43,240 nt of DNA from Schoenoplectus triqueter (lineage: Eukaryota > Streptophyta > Magnoliopsida > Poales > Cyperaceae), in assembly GCA_964058805.1 (NCBI GenBank), contig CAXKVV010000014.1:1-43240 (forward strand), given 5' to 3'. Both the position numbers and the translations under genes were made by a program. Positions 33,860 to 43,240 of the stretch are shown here, in pieces (positions within the stretch are counted from its first letter, which is position 1; each line of letters opens with the position of its first letter). The notes under the pieces were generated by a model. The model was not told the DNA's origin. It did not search any database and was given only the letters and a program-made list of their open reading frames with translations.

Positions 33860-34670
33860 CACTACAAGAGATCATAAATTTAATAATGGTTTTTAAATCT
33901 ATTTAACAACGGTTCTCCAACCGTTATTAAAGGGGTGTTAGAAAAATATAAACAACCGTTGTTAAAAATGTGTTGTTAAAACCATTTTTGAAATATATTT
34001 AACAACGGTTCTTAACTAATAACCGTTGTTAAAGGGTCTTTTAATAATGATTATTAAATAAAAATCATTATTAAAGGGTCTTTTAACAACGGTTATTAGT
34101 TAAGAACCGTTGTTAAAGGGTACCTTAGCAACGGTTATTTAAAAAAATAAAAAAAAACTTTAGCAATGATTTTTAACTAATAACCGTTGCTAAAAGACCC
34201 TTTAGCAACAATTATTAGTTAAAAATCATTGCTAAAGATTTTATTTTAATATTTTTTTTAAATTTATCTTTCTTTAAAAGGTGTGAGTCGGATTGATATT
34301 GAGTCGTATTGATTAATAGTAAACGATGAATATGGAATCATATTGATTAGATAAGAATAAATATTATTATATATTATTCATTCAATAATTAATATGAAAG
34401 AAATATAATTATTCATCAAATGAAAATATATTTACTCAGAACCATTATTAAAGACGGTGTTTAACAACGATTCCTTTAAGAAATCGTTGTTAAATGGTTC
34501 TGTTATTTTTTTGGGTTTTGAGAGTCTATTTTAACAATGTTTTCTTTTATTATAAACCATTGTTAAAGAAGTTCTCAATATTACAATGATGCCACTGAGC
34601 CATTTAGTAATTGATTTGACATATAACCGTTGTTAATTGGGTGTTGTCTAAGTTCATTTATATTGTAGTG
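33860..34670. mobile_element. Non-autonomous CACTA (EnSpm) element
   Basis: 811 bp with termini CACTACAA...TTGTAGTG; the flanking triplets GTA and ATA are a near-TSD. The left subterminal region is an array of palindromes AACAACGGTT/AACCGTTGTT, the kind of subterminal repeat bound by CACTA transposases. No transposase is present. Confidence 0.85.
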
Positions 34671-34872
34671 ATAATAAAATAAAATTTAAAAATTAATTGA
34701 TACTTTTAAAGTTTTAAGGATTGATTTGATAAAAAAAATGATAACTTAAAGACTATTTATGTAATTTATGAATAATCTTTGAGTTTACATATCCAACGTT
34801 TTATGATCGATCAACAGAGGACATAAATTCATGCATTGCTTTTTGTAGATGAACAATATCCTATGTAGAACT

Positions 34873-35887
34873 CACCACAACAACAACAAAATATTTAGCA
34901 ACGTTGTTGATCAAGTTTAACAATTATTTCTGAACTGTTATTAAAAGGGGTGTTATAAAAATCTCTAAATATTCGTTGCTAAATCCGTTATCAAATCACA
35001 AGTATTTGAATTAATATTTTTAAAATAACCATTAGCAACCGTTGCTAAAGATTAATTTAAAAAAAATTAATATTTTTAAACTAAGCAAACATTAGATGAT
35101 AATTAATATTAAAAAAAGATAGATTGAGTAACTAGAGAAAAATAATATGATATATTATTTATTCATTCAATAATTAATATGAAAAATAATATGATATCTT
35201 GCTCATGTAGTAATAAGAAAATCTATATAATTTCTAAAAAAAATAAAAAATACAAAAATAGAACTAAAAATTTTAAGTAAACTTCAAATGTATTTTTGAG
35301 CTTGAAAATAGTTGTAACAACGTAAATTTTTTGTGGCCACATAGCAAGCCTCAATTGGAGTTTTCTCTCAAAAGTTATGGTCATTTTAAGATGAGATGGT
35401 CAGATTTTTATTTTTATTTTTATGTCTCTCTTCTTCTTTCTCTCTTTGTATCTCATCTCTCTTTTTATATATGAAAATGGATGATAAAAAGTTGATAATA
35501 CATGATATTTTAATTTTAAAATTTTAATTTCTGAATCATTGGATTAGGATAAATGAATGGTGAGATGCACAATCTTTAAGAGCAAATGTTATTGGTGAGA
35601 TCAAATATCATTGATCAAAGTATATATCATAGTAAATGTCAGACCCAAAAATCAACCCAACCATTTAGCAATAATTTTTAAATGAATTATTGCCAAACAC
35701 ATCATTTAACAACGATTATGTGTCTTTTTGGTGTTATGAGAGTCTATTTTAATAATGTTTTTTTATTATCAATCATTGTTAAAGAAGTTCTCAATATTAT
35801 AATGATATCACTGAGTTATTTTAATAATAATTTTGATATATAACCGTTGTTAAATGAGTGTTGTCTAAAATTATTTTTGTTGTAGCG
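34873..35887. mobile_element. Second non-autonomous CACTA-like element
   Basis: About 1,015 bp. The left end CACCACAACAAC and the right end CGCTACAACAA (read on the minus strand) match at 9 of the first 11 bases. TTTAGCAACG and CCGTTGTTAAATGAGTGTTGTC subterminal words are shared with the 33860 element 202 bp away. Flanks ACT and ACC. Termini are decayed. Confidence 0.7.
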
Positions 35888-36385
35888 ACCGTACACATAT
35901 AATGGGCAGCTCAAAATGAAAATAAAAGAAACCATGAAGGAAAAAGAAAACGAATAACCTTTAAATTCACAATGCCCTTTAATATTTAAATTCGACCAAC
36001 ACTCCACATTATAAAGTAGTCTAGAGAATTCTGAGGATGTAAATTTCATCGTAGGTGCAGCACATCTTATGATAAGAAGAAGATAGGACTCAAAGCTGGC
36101 AGAAACGATAGATGCGATGTACATAAAAAGAATCCTAAATCATGAAATCGATGTGAATCAAGGTTTTTTGTTATATAATTATTTTAGATCCACTTAAAAA
36201 TATAAAATAAATACTTATGAAATTTTGAAAATATGTATTTTTAGTATTCCATATAATTTTGATATATAAAAAATATATTGAGAGAGTTAAATTAAAATTT
36301 AGAAATAATTAAATATATATTTGAGTTAAGAGTACTGATTCAGCGCTCTTAAAGAAGTACCCCTCTCTCTATATATAAAAGGAAC

Positions 36386-36767
36386 AAAGCTAGTATGAAT
36401 TTAATCCCATCAATCCTTTTGATGAGTTTGACTCAAATATATACTTAATATCTCCAAATTTTAATTTATATTGCTCAATAAATTTATTATATCAAAACCT
36501 CTTGGGACACAATTGTTTTTAAAAAAACTATATATTTTGAATTTATTAAGAAGACTCTAAAATGATAATAAATAATGACTTCAAATAGGTCATTCTAACC
36601 AATTAAAAAAAACTTAAAAACTTAAAAAATGATATATATTTTTTTATCAATAGATTTTGATATGAAAATTTTATTTAGCAACACAAAACCAAATTTTAAA
36701 ATATTAAAATATATTTTTCAGTCAATCTCATTGAAGAGCTTAGTGAGTTTAATCTCATACTAGCTTT
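36386..36767. mobile_element. Foldback MITE upstream of the FT-like gene
   Basis: AAAGCTAGTATGA (36386-36398) is mirrored at 36755-36767, and arms of more than 100 bp pair through TTGCTCAATAAATTT and ATATCAAAAYCT. Its right end is about 630 bp before the ATG, so it may contribute promoter sequence. From 36,770 to 37,285 no other element is recognised. Confidence 0.7.
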
Positions 36768-37287
36768 ACTCTCTCACACATACACCAAAGGTTATGATAT
36801 TGTATATATGACGGAATGATTGGTACTATAGATCAATTTCTTCAATTTTAAAATTCAAATCATCGATTTGAAATGCTCAACATGATATTCATATATGAAT
36901 GTTCTGCTTGTAGACCAAAATTATATATTTTTAGGATTATCTTCCTTTTTTGTATGTACGTAACTAGATAAAAAAAATTGATAACTGAACGGTTTTTCCA
37001 CATGGTTTAGCCACTTTTGAATCGCTATTTTTTTCAAGTGGGTACGTGGCTCCTGCTAAGCTAAAACTGCGTTGCTCAAACTTTTGAATAAACGATTCCT
37101 GTTCTTATTTATTAACCATATATTTGCTCGAAAACTAGCTTGCATGAACATCTCAAACTATAAGCACAAGATATTCACAAGTTCCCGAAGAAATGAATAT
37201 ATATATAGTTAATTACTTCTTTTATTATTTCTCAATTTTTACATAAAAGCTGATAGCAACCTTTCTCAATCCCCTATTCCCTGTTCC

Positions 37288-37295
37288 TATAAGTA
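37288..37295 (+). promoter_or_regulatory. Probable TATA box of the FT-like gene
   Basis: TATAAGTA lies 100 bp before the ATG, inside an otherwise C/T-rich stretch. This spacing would give a 5' UTR of about 70 nt. Inferred from position and consensus only. Confidence 0.55.
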
Positions 37296-37394
37296 GGCAT
37301 TCCTCCTGCTTTGTTTCAAGCTATCTTGTAATAGATTGAACTAATTAGCTAGCCTAACTTAAGGTGTCTCTGTTAACAACGATAGTTCGCCGCA

Positions 37395-39154
37395 ATGTCG
37401 GATCCTTTGGTTTTGGCACATGTAATTAGGGATGTGTTGGACCCCTTCAGACAATCAGTTCCGATTCGCGTGATCTATACAAATCGGTTGATGCTTAACG
37501 GTGCTGAACTACGAACCTCTGCAGTTGTGAACCGCCCGAAGATTGAGATCGGTGGCAACGACCTCCGAGTTTTCTTCACACTTGTGAGCTATCTTATATA
37601 TATTACATGTGTGTAATGTGTATATAGAGAAATCCATCACTATTTATTAAGTGTTTGGACAAAATACATATTCAAAATGAACATAAACTAAATGTCGCAT
37701 AACATTGTTTCTAAAGTTTTTTTTTTCTAACCTTTCGCTTTATTTTTAAAGGTATTGGTGGATCCAGATGCACCCAGCCCAAGTAACCCAAATCTCAGAG
37801 AGTACTTGCATTGGTGAGCCTAACAATCTCGTTTAATCATTCCTTTAAATTAATTTGGATTTACTGGTGCACAAGGACAGATGTATGTGGATCCAAGGCT
37901 TCCTAAATTGTTTATTTATTTTATTGGGAAAAATATTTAATATCATGCATAATGAAATAATTATACAAAGATTTCAAATTAAATATGAAGTTCTTTAGAG
38001 GAAATCTTTCTTCATCGACTTGATTATTTATTATTTTGAATTTTATTTTGTTGTTATTTTTAATATGTAGAATATTATTTTGATAATTTTTTATTAGTTA
38101 ATAATATATATTAAATTATTATATTTTTATTTATTATCCTATTAGTTAATAAATTTAAATCCGATAAACTATTATAATCCGATAATTATCTCCTGATTAA
38201 AATCCTACACCCCCTACTGGTGCAATGGTACTAGAAAGATGATCAGGGCACTTGCATCATGTATGAAATAATTTCAGATAATAATTAATAGTCCATGCAT
38301 GCATGAAATGGAAAATATTTAACTTGTTTTGTTGCACATTAAGGGCAGATATTGCACACACACGTACGTACGTACGTACTTGATGAACTGCCTTGATTTC
38401 CTTTTATTATAGGATGGTGACTGACATTCCGGGAAGCACAGATGTATCCTTCGGTATGTCAAATATTTCAACATTTTTCAAGGAATGCTACTACATATTT
38501 AAATTTACGATTTTCTTAAATTGTTTTCCGAAGCATGTGAGCGCATTCGAATTCACATCTCCACTCCCATGTTTTTTCCGCTAAAAACCTTTTGACACAA
38601 TCTCAAATGTCCATTGGGAATCATGCATGATTTTTTTTTAAAAAAAAATCGCGAAGACCAGAAATTGTTAATTCAGAAGGGAAAAAAAAGAGGAGTGATA
38701 GTTTGGGAATCTTGACTGTTTATTTAAAAAAATATATATTTATTTGGAAGCTGAAACACATATCGGCCCTTCGTTTTTCTATATTTTTGTTTATTTTAGA
38801 AGCATGCATGCATTAATTTTAATTATTTGGCACACTCTTTTCCAAAGTAATGCGCGGGAGAGATACGTATAATTTAATTATGGAGTGCATTCACTAATTT
38901 TAATTTGTATGGATGTAACTAATGCAGGCCAAGAGGTGATATTCTATGAGAGGCCGGAGCCAAGGTCTGGAATCCATCGCATGGTTTTTGTGCTGTTCCG
39001 ACAACTCGGTCGTGCAACAGTTTTCCCGCCTGACATGCGCCACAACTTCAACTGCAGGAGCTTCGCACGACAGTTCCACCTCGATATTGTGGCCGCCATG
39101 TATTTCAACTGCCAGAGGGAGGCTGGGTCGGGTGGCCGGCGATTAATAGTCTGA
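37395..39154 (+). CDS. FT-like: FLOWERING LOCUS T-like PEBP protein, four exons, 172 aa
   Basis: Spliced gene with the standard FT/TFL1 structure. Exons are 37395-37583 (189 bp), 37752-37813 (62 bp), 38413-38453 (41 bp) and 38928-39154 (227 bp); all introns are GT-AG, and the 62 and 41 bp exons match the family exactly. The protein starts [18 protein letters not shown] and carries [10 protein letters not shown] (67-76), REYLHW (79-84), GIHR (112-115), FRQLGR (121-126) and [12 protein letters not shown] (158-169). FT proteins move from leaf phloem to the shoot apex and bind 14-3-3 and FD to control flowering. Y81 equals FT Y85, so it is FT-type rather than TFL1-type. 14-3-3 contacts R58, P90 and R126 and pocket residues D67, H83 and H114 are kept. 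Segment B is divergent: F130, D133, M134 and H136 replace FT Y134, G137, W138 and Q140. QFH replaces the LYN triad, and one residue is missing before VAA. Whether it promotes or represses flowering cannot be read from sequence. Confidence 0.96.
38362..38380. repeat. (ACGT)n microsatellite in intron 2 of the FT-like gene
   Basis: About four ACGT units follow a short CA run, about 33 bp before the exon 3 acceptor. The tract is self-complementary and contains repeated ACGT cores, which bZIP factors can bind. Likely polymorphic; no function is shown. Confidence 0.8.
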
Positions 39155-39227
39155 CTATACATTCTTATGTGGCCTTATATAACTGCACAATTAATTATGC
39201 ATGTGGGTTGCACTAGAAAGAATAAGT

Positions 39228-39233
39228 AATAAA
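39228..39233 (+). terminator. Candidate poly(A) signal of the FT-like gene
   Basis: AATAAA occurs 74 bp after the stop codon, and a LINE insertion begins 58 bp further on. It is a plausible near-upstream element for cleavage; plant signals are degenerate, so this is tentative. Confidence 0.4.
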
Positions 39234-39268
39234 TTTGAGGCAGCTAGTTATGTATGTCGGTTATGTAC

Positions 39269-39463
39269 TGCCTGGCTGATTGCCAATATTTTTTTTGAGA
39301 AAAAGATAGGGTCAAGCCCCCCATAACTTTTATTATTTATAAGAGATGGTTATAATATTATAAATAAATAAAATTACAAAACTCACAACCTGTGAGCGAA
39401 AAATTTAAGTTAACAAAAGGATTAATGCGAAAAATTAAAGTTGCCTGGCTGATTGCCAATATT
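39269..39463 (-). mobile_element. 5'-truncated LINE 3' end with perfect 22-bp target-site duplication
   Basis: A 22-bp direct repeat beginning TGCCTGGCTGATTGCC sits at 39269-39290 and 39442-39463 and brackets a 151-bp insert (39291-39441). The insert begins with a poly-T run. On the minus strand it therefore ends in a poly-A tail preceded by a short AT-rich segment and GGGGGGCTTGACCC. This is the signature of target-primed reverse transcription of a truncated plant L1-type LINE. The identical TSDs suggest a fairly recent insertion. It lies just beyond the FT-like gene's poly(A) signal. Confidence 0.85.
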
Positions 39464-40669
39464 AACTACTGAATAGTGAATACTGAAGATGTGCGCATCT
39501 TCTCCGTTGAGTCCTTGTTCTAATTCATGTACTGAAAAGAAAACTGATATGAATAGTCTGCTACATTATCATCAACAATTTTGCTACTAGTGGTTAATAT
39601 GGTTCATTGATTTGTTTATCAATGTTAATATATGGTCCATTGATTTACAGTATAGGGAAAATGTGAATTTCCTTCGATGAAATCTGATATGCGTGCCTTA
39701 ATAGTTAGCAAAAGGCCATCACCTCCGGTAGACGTAGTCTATAAAGATTGACCTCTTAAATTCGGCCCAACTGGTTTGCTGAGAAATTCATTTTTTATTC
39801 AGCCCATTCAATCCGGCCCGGCCTTTCTCCCTTACAAAGTTCGAGTTTGAAAATTGCCGAATCTAACTCTAGAGATTTGAATTTATTTCAATTCGGCCCT
39901 TATCAAATCCTCAATTTCTTTTCAAACTCGATAATTTTTAAATCCTTATATTCTAATTGTATTTATAAATATAAAAAAAATATTTTTTTATAAAAAATAT
40001 TACTTTTCTATATTTATAGGTATAAATTTTATTTTTTTAGTATTTTATATTGTATTTTAGTTATATTTATAAAAAAAAAATCAATTTCGATTCTTATTAG
40101 TCTCTTATCTGTCCATTAAGACCTGAAAGATCTAATAAAGACAAGACTTTTTAAATACTGAATTCATTCCTTAAAAAAATATCTTTCAATCTGATTTTTT
40201 AAAGACTTTTTTTAAATCCGATCCTTTCGATTTTTGAGACCCTTGTTACACCCGAGTGGTATGCAGTGGTGGGCAGTGTGATTCACCGTTTTGGGTTCAG
40301 TAGAAGTTTGAGCAATTGTCTATTAACGCCCCCACATATTCCCTGCTAATCAGCTGTAGGTTTTATCAATCTCAGGAGCTTTTGGGGTAAAAAGGGCACG
40401 CCGATTCAAGCTGTCCCCACGGTCGACTCCAATTTTTTACAACCGCTTTATTATAGGAATTGCAATATCACCTACCACTTTTGATACGTCTTTCACCGTA
40501 CGTAGGAAAGAAGGCATCACCTACCAATTTTGACCCCGACTTCTGTGGGCATTGGTTTATTTATTAACGTTAATATGGGTCATTGATTTATTTATCAAAT
40601 TAATGGCTATGTTTGAACTATCAACAAACAACAAACAAAAGAACGTATATGGAGAAGACTATCCTTGGT
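39464..40669. other. AT-rich spacer, no gene recognised
   Basis: Contains CGGCCC-type words (TTCGGCCCAAC, CCGGCCCGGCC) near 39,760-39,900, T-rich DNA at 39,950-40,080, and a less AT-rich stretch at 40,240-40,560. No open frame or terminal repeat supports a gene or defined element. Confidence 0.35.
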
Positions 40670-40678
40670 TTATATATA

Positions 40679-41051
40679 GGGTGAGAATCACTTTATTTTG
40701 ATAATTTTGATAATTAACTCTTAAATAAATATAAAATAATTACAAATGGAATTTTTTTTTATAAATATACTATTCTACATATAGATTGATGTTTATTCAA
40801 ATTTCATATAATTTCATTATCGTTTGGTATTTCATCAAGGACTATTAAATTTTATACAATTTACAATGGTTCCAATAAAATGGTCTTTAATGAAATATCA
40901 AACGATAATAAAATTACATAAAATTTGAATGACTATCAACCTATAAATTGAAGAACATGTCTATTATTTTTTTCTATTTTTATGAATTTTTTTATGTTTA
41001 TTTAAGAGTCCATTTTCAAAATTATCAAAATAGACAATGTGATCCGCACCC
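40679..41051. mobile_element. Mutator-type MITE, 9-bp TSD
   Basis: A 373-bp foldback of the same family as 7433-7817; it shares AGATTGATG, TTCAAATTTCATATAATTTC and the GATCAC-type ends. The identical 9-mer TTATATATA flanks it at 40670-40678 and 41052-41060. More diverged than the 7433 copy. Confidence 0.82.
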
Positions 41052-41179
41052 TTATATATATCCTCCAACATAAATTAATTAGGAAACAAAATATAGAATA
41101 TTTGATAAAAAATTTTATGGCTGAATTTGTTCCTCTTCATGAACCAGAATCCAAGGTTTTGTGGTCCTATATTAGAGGC

Positions 41180-41420
41180 GACAATCAGGCGTGTCGGGTT
41201 CGGGTTGAGTGGATCGAGTTAGTTTGATCTTTTGAAAGAAATTGGGTCGGATCAGGTTAATTTACATATTATGTTTTTCAGATCTTTAATAGATTTTGAT
41301 TGGATTGTAGGTCATTTGACATCGGATCGGGTCGAGTTCAGATCAGATCAAATTCAAATCGGATCAAATTAGTTTAATTTTTTTAAAAAATCAGATTGAA
41401 TCACATTAGAATTCAAACTG
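41180..41420. repeat. GGGTCGGATC-rich dispersed repeat
   Basis: Begins GAGGCGACAATCAGGCG, like the 29,094 element, and repeats CGGATCGGGTCGAG and GATCAAATT words. Another such tract lies at 42,470-42,800 (GATCGGTCGGGTC). Probably hAT-like relics without clear ends. Confidence 0.45.
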
Positions 41421-41506
41421 AGTTCAAATCCTATATAAAGGATCAATAAGATTGCGAAGGATGTACCCAATTCAGCCACCAATATATATTTGGAGTAGAA
41501 TTATGT

Positions 41507-42087
41507 TGTTGGATTTAATTATCAGTACGCCCATTATGGGAAACCCGAATCCAAACCCAACCCGTTATAAGAATGAACAGATGCACTGGAAAGGTGCATT
41601 GAACAGGTGCACTGGAGAGGTGCATTGAACAAGTGTATTGAGCAGATGCGTTGGCTTATAAATATACACTAGTATACTCTCTCTCACAGATCATCAGAAA
41701 AACGAATCTGTCACTATTATCAAAGAGAGAGAAAGAGAAAAGATACTCTGTTAAGACTTGAAGAATTTAGGTTGTGGAAACCGCAAGGCTTCCGGCTTCG
41801 GCTCGTGATTTCTTGTAGAACCAGTGATAGTGCTGTATTGGTCAGAACCGCTTCCGCACGAAGATTAACGGAGCAACTTATAAGTTTTATCCGTTAAATA
41901 TTACATATGTTCTGTACGATCAAGCAAGAGGCTTTAACACTTTAAAGCCAGTCATATGGACTAGAATATTCAAAGGAAATAAAGGTGTACTATGTCCTGT
42001 GTGTCATGATCAAATGTCTTAGCAGAAAAAAATATTTGATAAAGAATTCTGTCCTTCTTTCTCTTTATCCTATATCTAAAACCGACA
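41507..42087 (+). mobile_element. Possible solo LTR (Ty1-copia-like)
   Basis: TGTTGG at the start and CCGACA at the end form the short imperfect inverted repeat typical of copia LTRs. TATAAATA (41657-41664) and AATAAA (41978-41983) are spaced as promoter and poly(A) signal. A 25-bp unit with GGTGCATTGAACAG is tandemly repeated at 41,574-41,650. No 5-bp TSD is visible, so this could instead be a decayed promoter of another kind. Confidence 0.4.
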
Positions 42088-42960
42088 GTCACTGATAAGT
42101 TGCTTAAAAAATGAAAAAGAAGGATCGAAAGCAAAAAGATACAATATGATAAAACTTCATTGAAAAAAATATTGGGCGCTATCGAATTATATATAATATC
42201 TCAATTCAAAATGGGTATAGTACTAGTGTTCGTTCGAACTCATGTTAGATAAAGGGCATAATTAAACACGAGAAATTTGCAAATTCTTTTCTCAAGTTTG
42301 GGACAAAAGAATTTGATGTACTTTTTTTTCTATTTACTCACGGTCAAAATGTAAAATTAATAAGACTAGATCACAAAAAAATTTAATGAGATGAAATTAA
42401 TCCCAATTTTAGATTTTTTATGTAATCAATCAAACTAGTCTAGGGGAATCAAAACTTTATTTGTCCCGATGATCAACCTGATCCGACCCGATTCTTTGTG
42501 ATCTGAGAATAAATGAGTCAGATACAAGTTAAGATTTTTTGATCTGTCGAGTAAGGTATAGGTCGACTCAACCCATTTAATTATATTTTTTATTTATTTT
42601 ATAATTTAATGATAATTAAAACTTAAATTGAGATTAATTATATACTAATTAATATTAAATTATATAAAAATATATAAAAATAATTAGTACATATTTAATT
42701 ATTTTATTTGAATCATGTGGATCGACCCCATGATCTGTTTGGATCGGTCGGGTCAAAAAAATGTTGACTTGATTGTAAACAGATTTAATCGGATCGAATC
42801 AAAAAAATAATAAAATAATAATGATCGGACTATTGACACTATAATATTTGTCTTAAAATTTATTTGAGGTGAACAACCGGATTTAAGTTATAGCCTTCAT
42901 GTCAAATCGGAGTCCATCCAATTCCGAACCAGCCCAAAATCATCCAATTCAAGTTTCAAG

Positions 42961-42983
42961 ATTGAAATTGAAATTGAAATTAA
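42961..42983. repeat. (ATTGAA)n hexanucleotide repeat
   Basis: Nearly four ATTGAA units just ahead of the possible gene start at the window edge. Confidence 0.75.
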
Positions 42984-43002
42984 TGTCTCTCAGTTCAGAG
43001 CT

Positions 43003-43240
43003 TTGGCCATGCATCTCTCACTTGCAAGCAAATTCTCTCATTCTTTTTCCCTTCAATCTTCCTCCCTCCCAGTAGGCAGTCAACCGTTCTTTTCTCTTCA
43101 AGAAATATATGAAGGGGCAGTATTAAAAAAAAAAAGAGGAGGAAGAGAAGGAGGAGAAGGAGGAGAAGTCGTAGGAAGGCGAATGGGTTCTCTACTGTGT
43201 CTTTTGAAACCCACGGTATGGGAGCTCCAGTGACAGAGCC
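43003..43240 (+). CDS. Possible 5' end of a gene running off the window
   Basis: A CT-rich leader (43,010-43,100) is followed by a purine tract of GAGGA/GAAGG repeats and then an ATG in good context (GCGAATGGG, 43183) encoding MGSLLCLLKPT. The sequence ACG-GTATGG at 43,215/43,216 could be a splice donor. The same frame is open from an upstream ATG at 43003 with an S/L/F-rich start. This composition suits a plant 5' UTR and first exon. Product unknown; it could also be a chance frame in another repeat. Confidence 0.35.

Noticed and set aside
38393..38584. 63-codon frame overlapping exon 3 of the FT-like gene
   Set aside because: Only the 41-bp exon is coding; the rest reads into intron 3 past a clear GT donor at 38454.
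37395..39154. TFL1/CEN or MFT assignment of the PEBP gene
   Set aside because: The tyrosine at the FT Y85 position, REYLHW and the FRQLGR context are FT-type; TFL1 has histidine there. DPDAPSP resembles MFT, but the rest does not.
38944..39162. Minus-strand frame opposite exon 4
   Set aside because: Shadow of the real FT-like exon, which has strong family identity on the plus strand.

Overview
This window is plant nuclear DNA: very AT-rich, full of non-coding transposon debris, with one clear intron-containing gene. The gene (37,395-39,154, + strand, four exons) encodes a 172-residue FLOWERING LOCUS T-like phosphatidylethanolamine-binding protein. A monocot source is likely but not proven. 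The short FT N-terminus fits, and the dispersed GTGGG(N)CCCAC(N)TGTCAG module is familiar from monocot genomes. No rRNA, tRNA or CRISPR array was recognised, and no intact transposase or reverse transcriptase reading frame.

Layout. 1-1,060: AT trinucleotide-like DNA with a ~375-bp higher-order duplication. ~1,660-3,745: first copy (R1) of a dispersed repeat with G-box/CCACGTGG arrays. 3,746-8,450: unrecognised element interior, AT-rich DNA and a Mutator-type MITE. 9,930-12,640: palindromes, a TIR element, a duplicated block, a small Helitron and a CACTA end. 12,639-13,850 (block A), 18,480-21,150 (block B) and 25,420-26,900 (block C, with its first 190 bp inverted) are copies of one non-coding, probably retroelement-derived repeat. 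~22,500-25,330: second copy (R2) of the R1 repeat. 26,890-28,580: four MITEs in a row. 29,090-32,860: hAT-like repeats and a 1.1-kb long-TIR element. 33,860-35,887: two CACTA elements. 36,386-36,767: a MITE upstream of the FT-like gene. Downstream of the gene lie a 5'-truncated LINE with a perfect 22-bp target-site duplication, another Mutator-type MITE and a possible solo LTR. The last 240 bp may be the start of a next gene.

Most notable observation. Blocks A, B and C, and the DNA around them, are built from dozens of short hairpins. Within each hairpin family the loop is conserved, but the two arms differ from copy to copy and remain complementary to each other. I found this independently for several loops: TACTACAGAWC/TACAAACAGATC, AAGCACTAAGCC, TGCCATTAATCRAG, CTTCAAKATT, and a TCGA-bounded unit. 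It also occurs in the R1/R2 module and in the CACTA palindromes. Either these are structured non-coding RNAs under pairing selection, or a DNA process (quasipalindrome template switching) keeps copying one arm onto the other. Many inner-stem differences are transitions on both arms.

The FT-like protein is also unusual. It keeps the FT-type tyrosine (Y81 = Arabidopsis Y85) and the 14-3-3 contact residues. It differs at segment-B positions 134, 137, 138 and 140 and has lost the LYN triad, so it may not act as a plain florigen.
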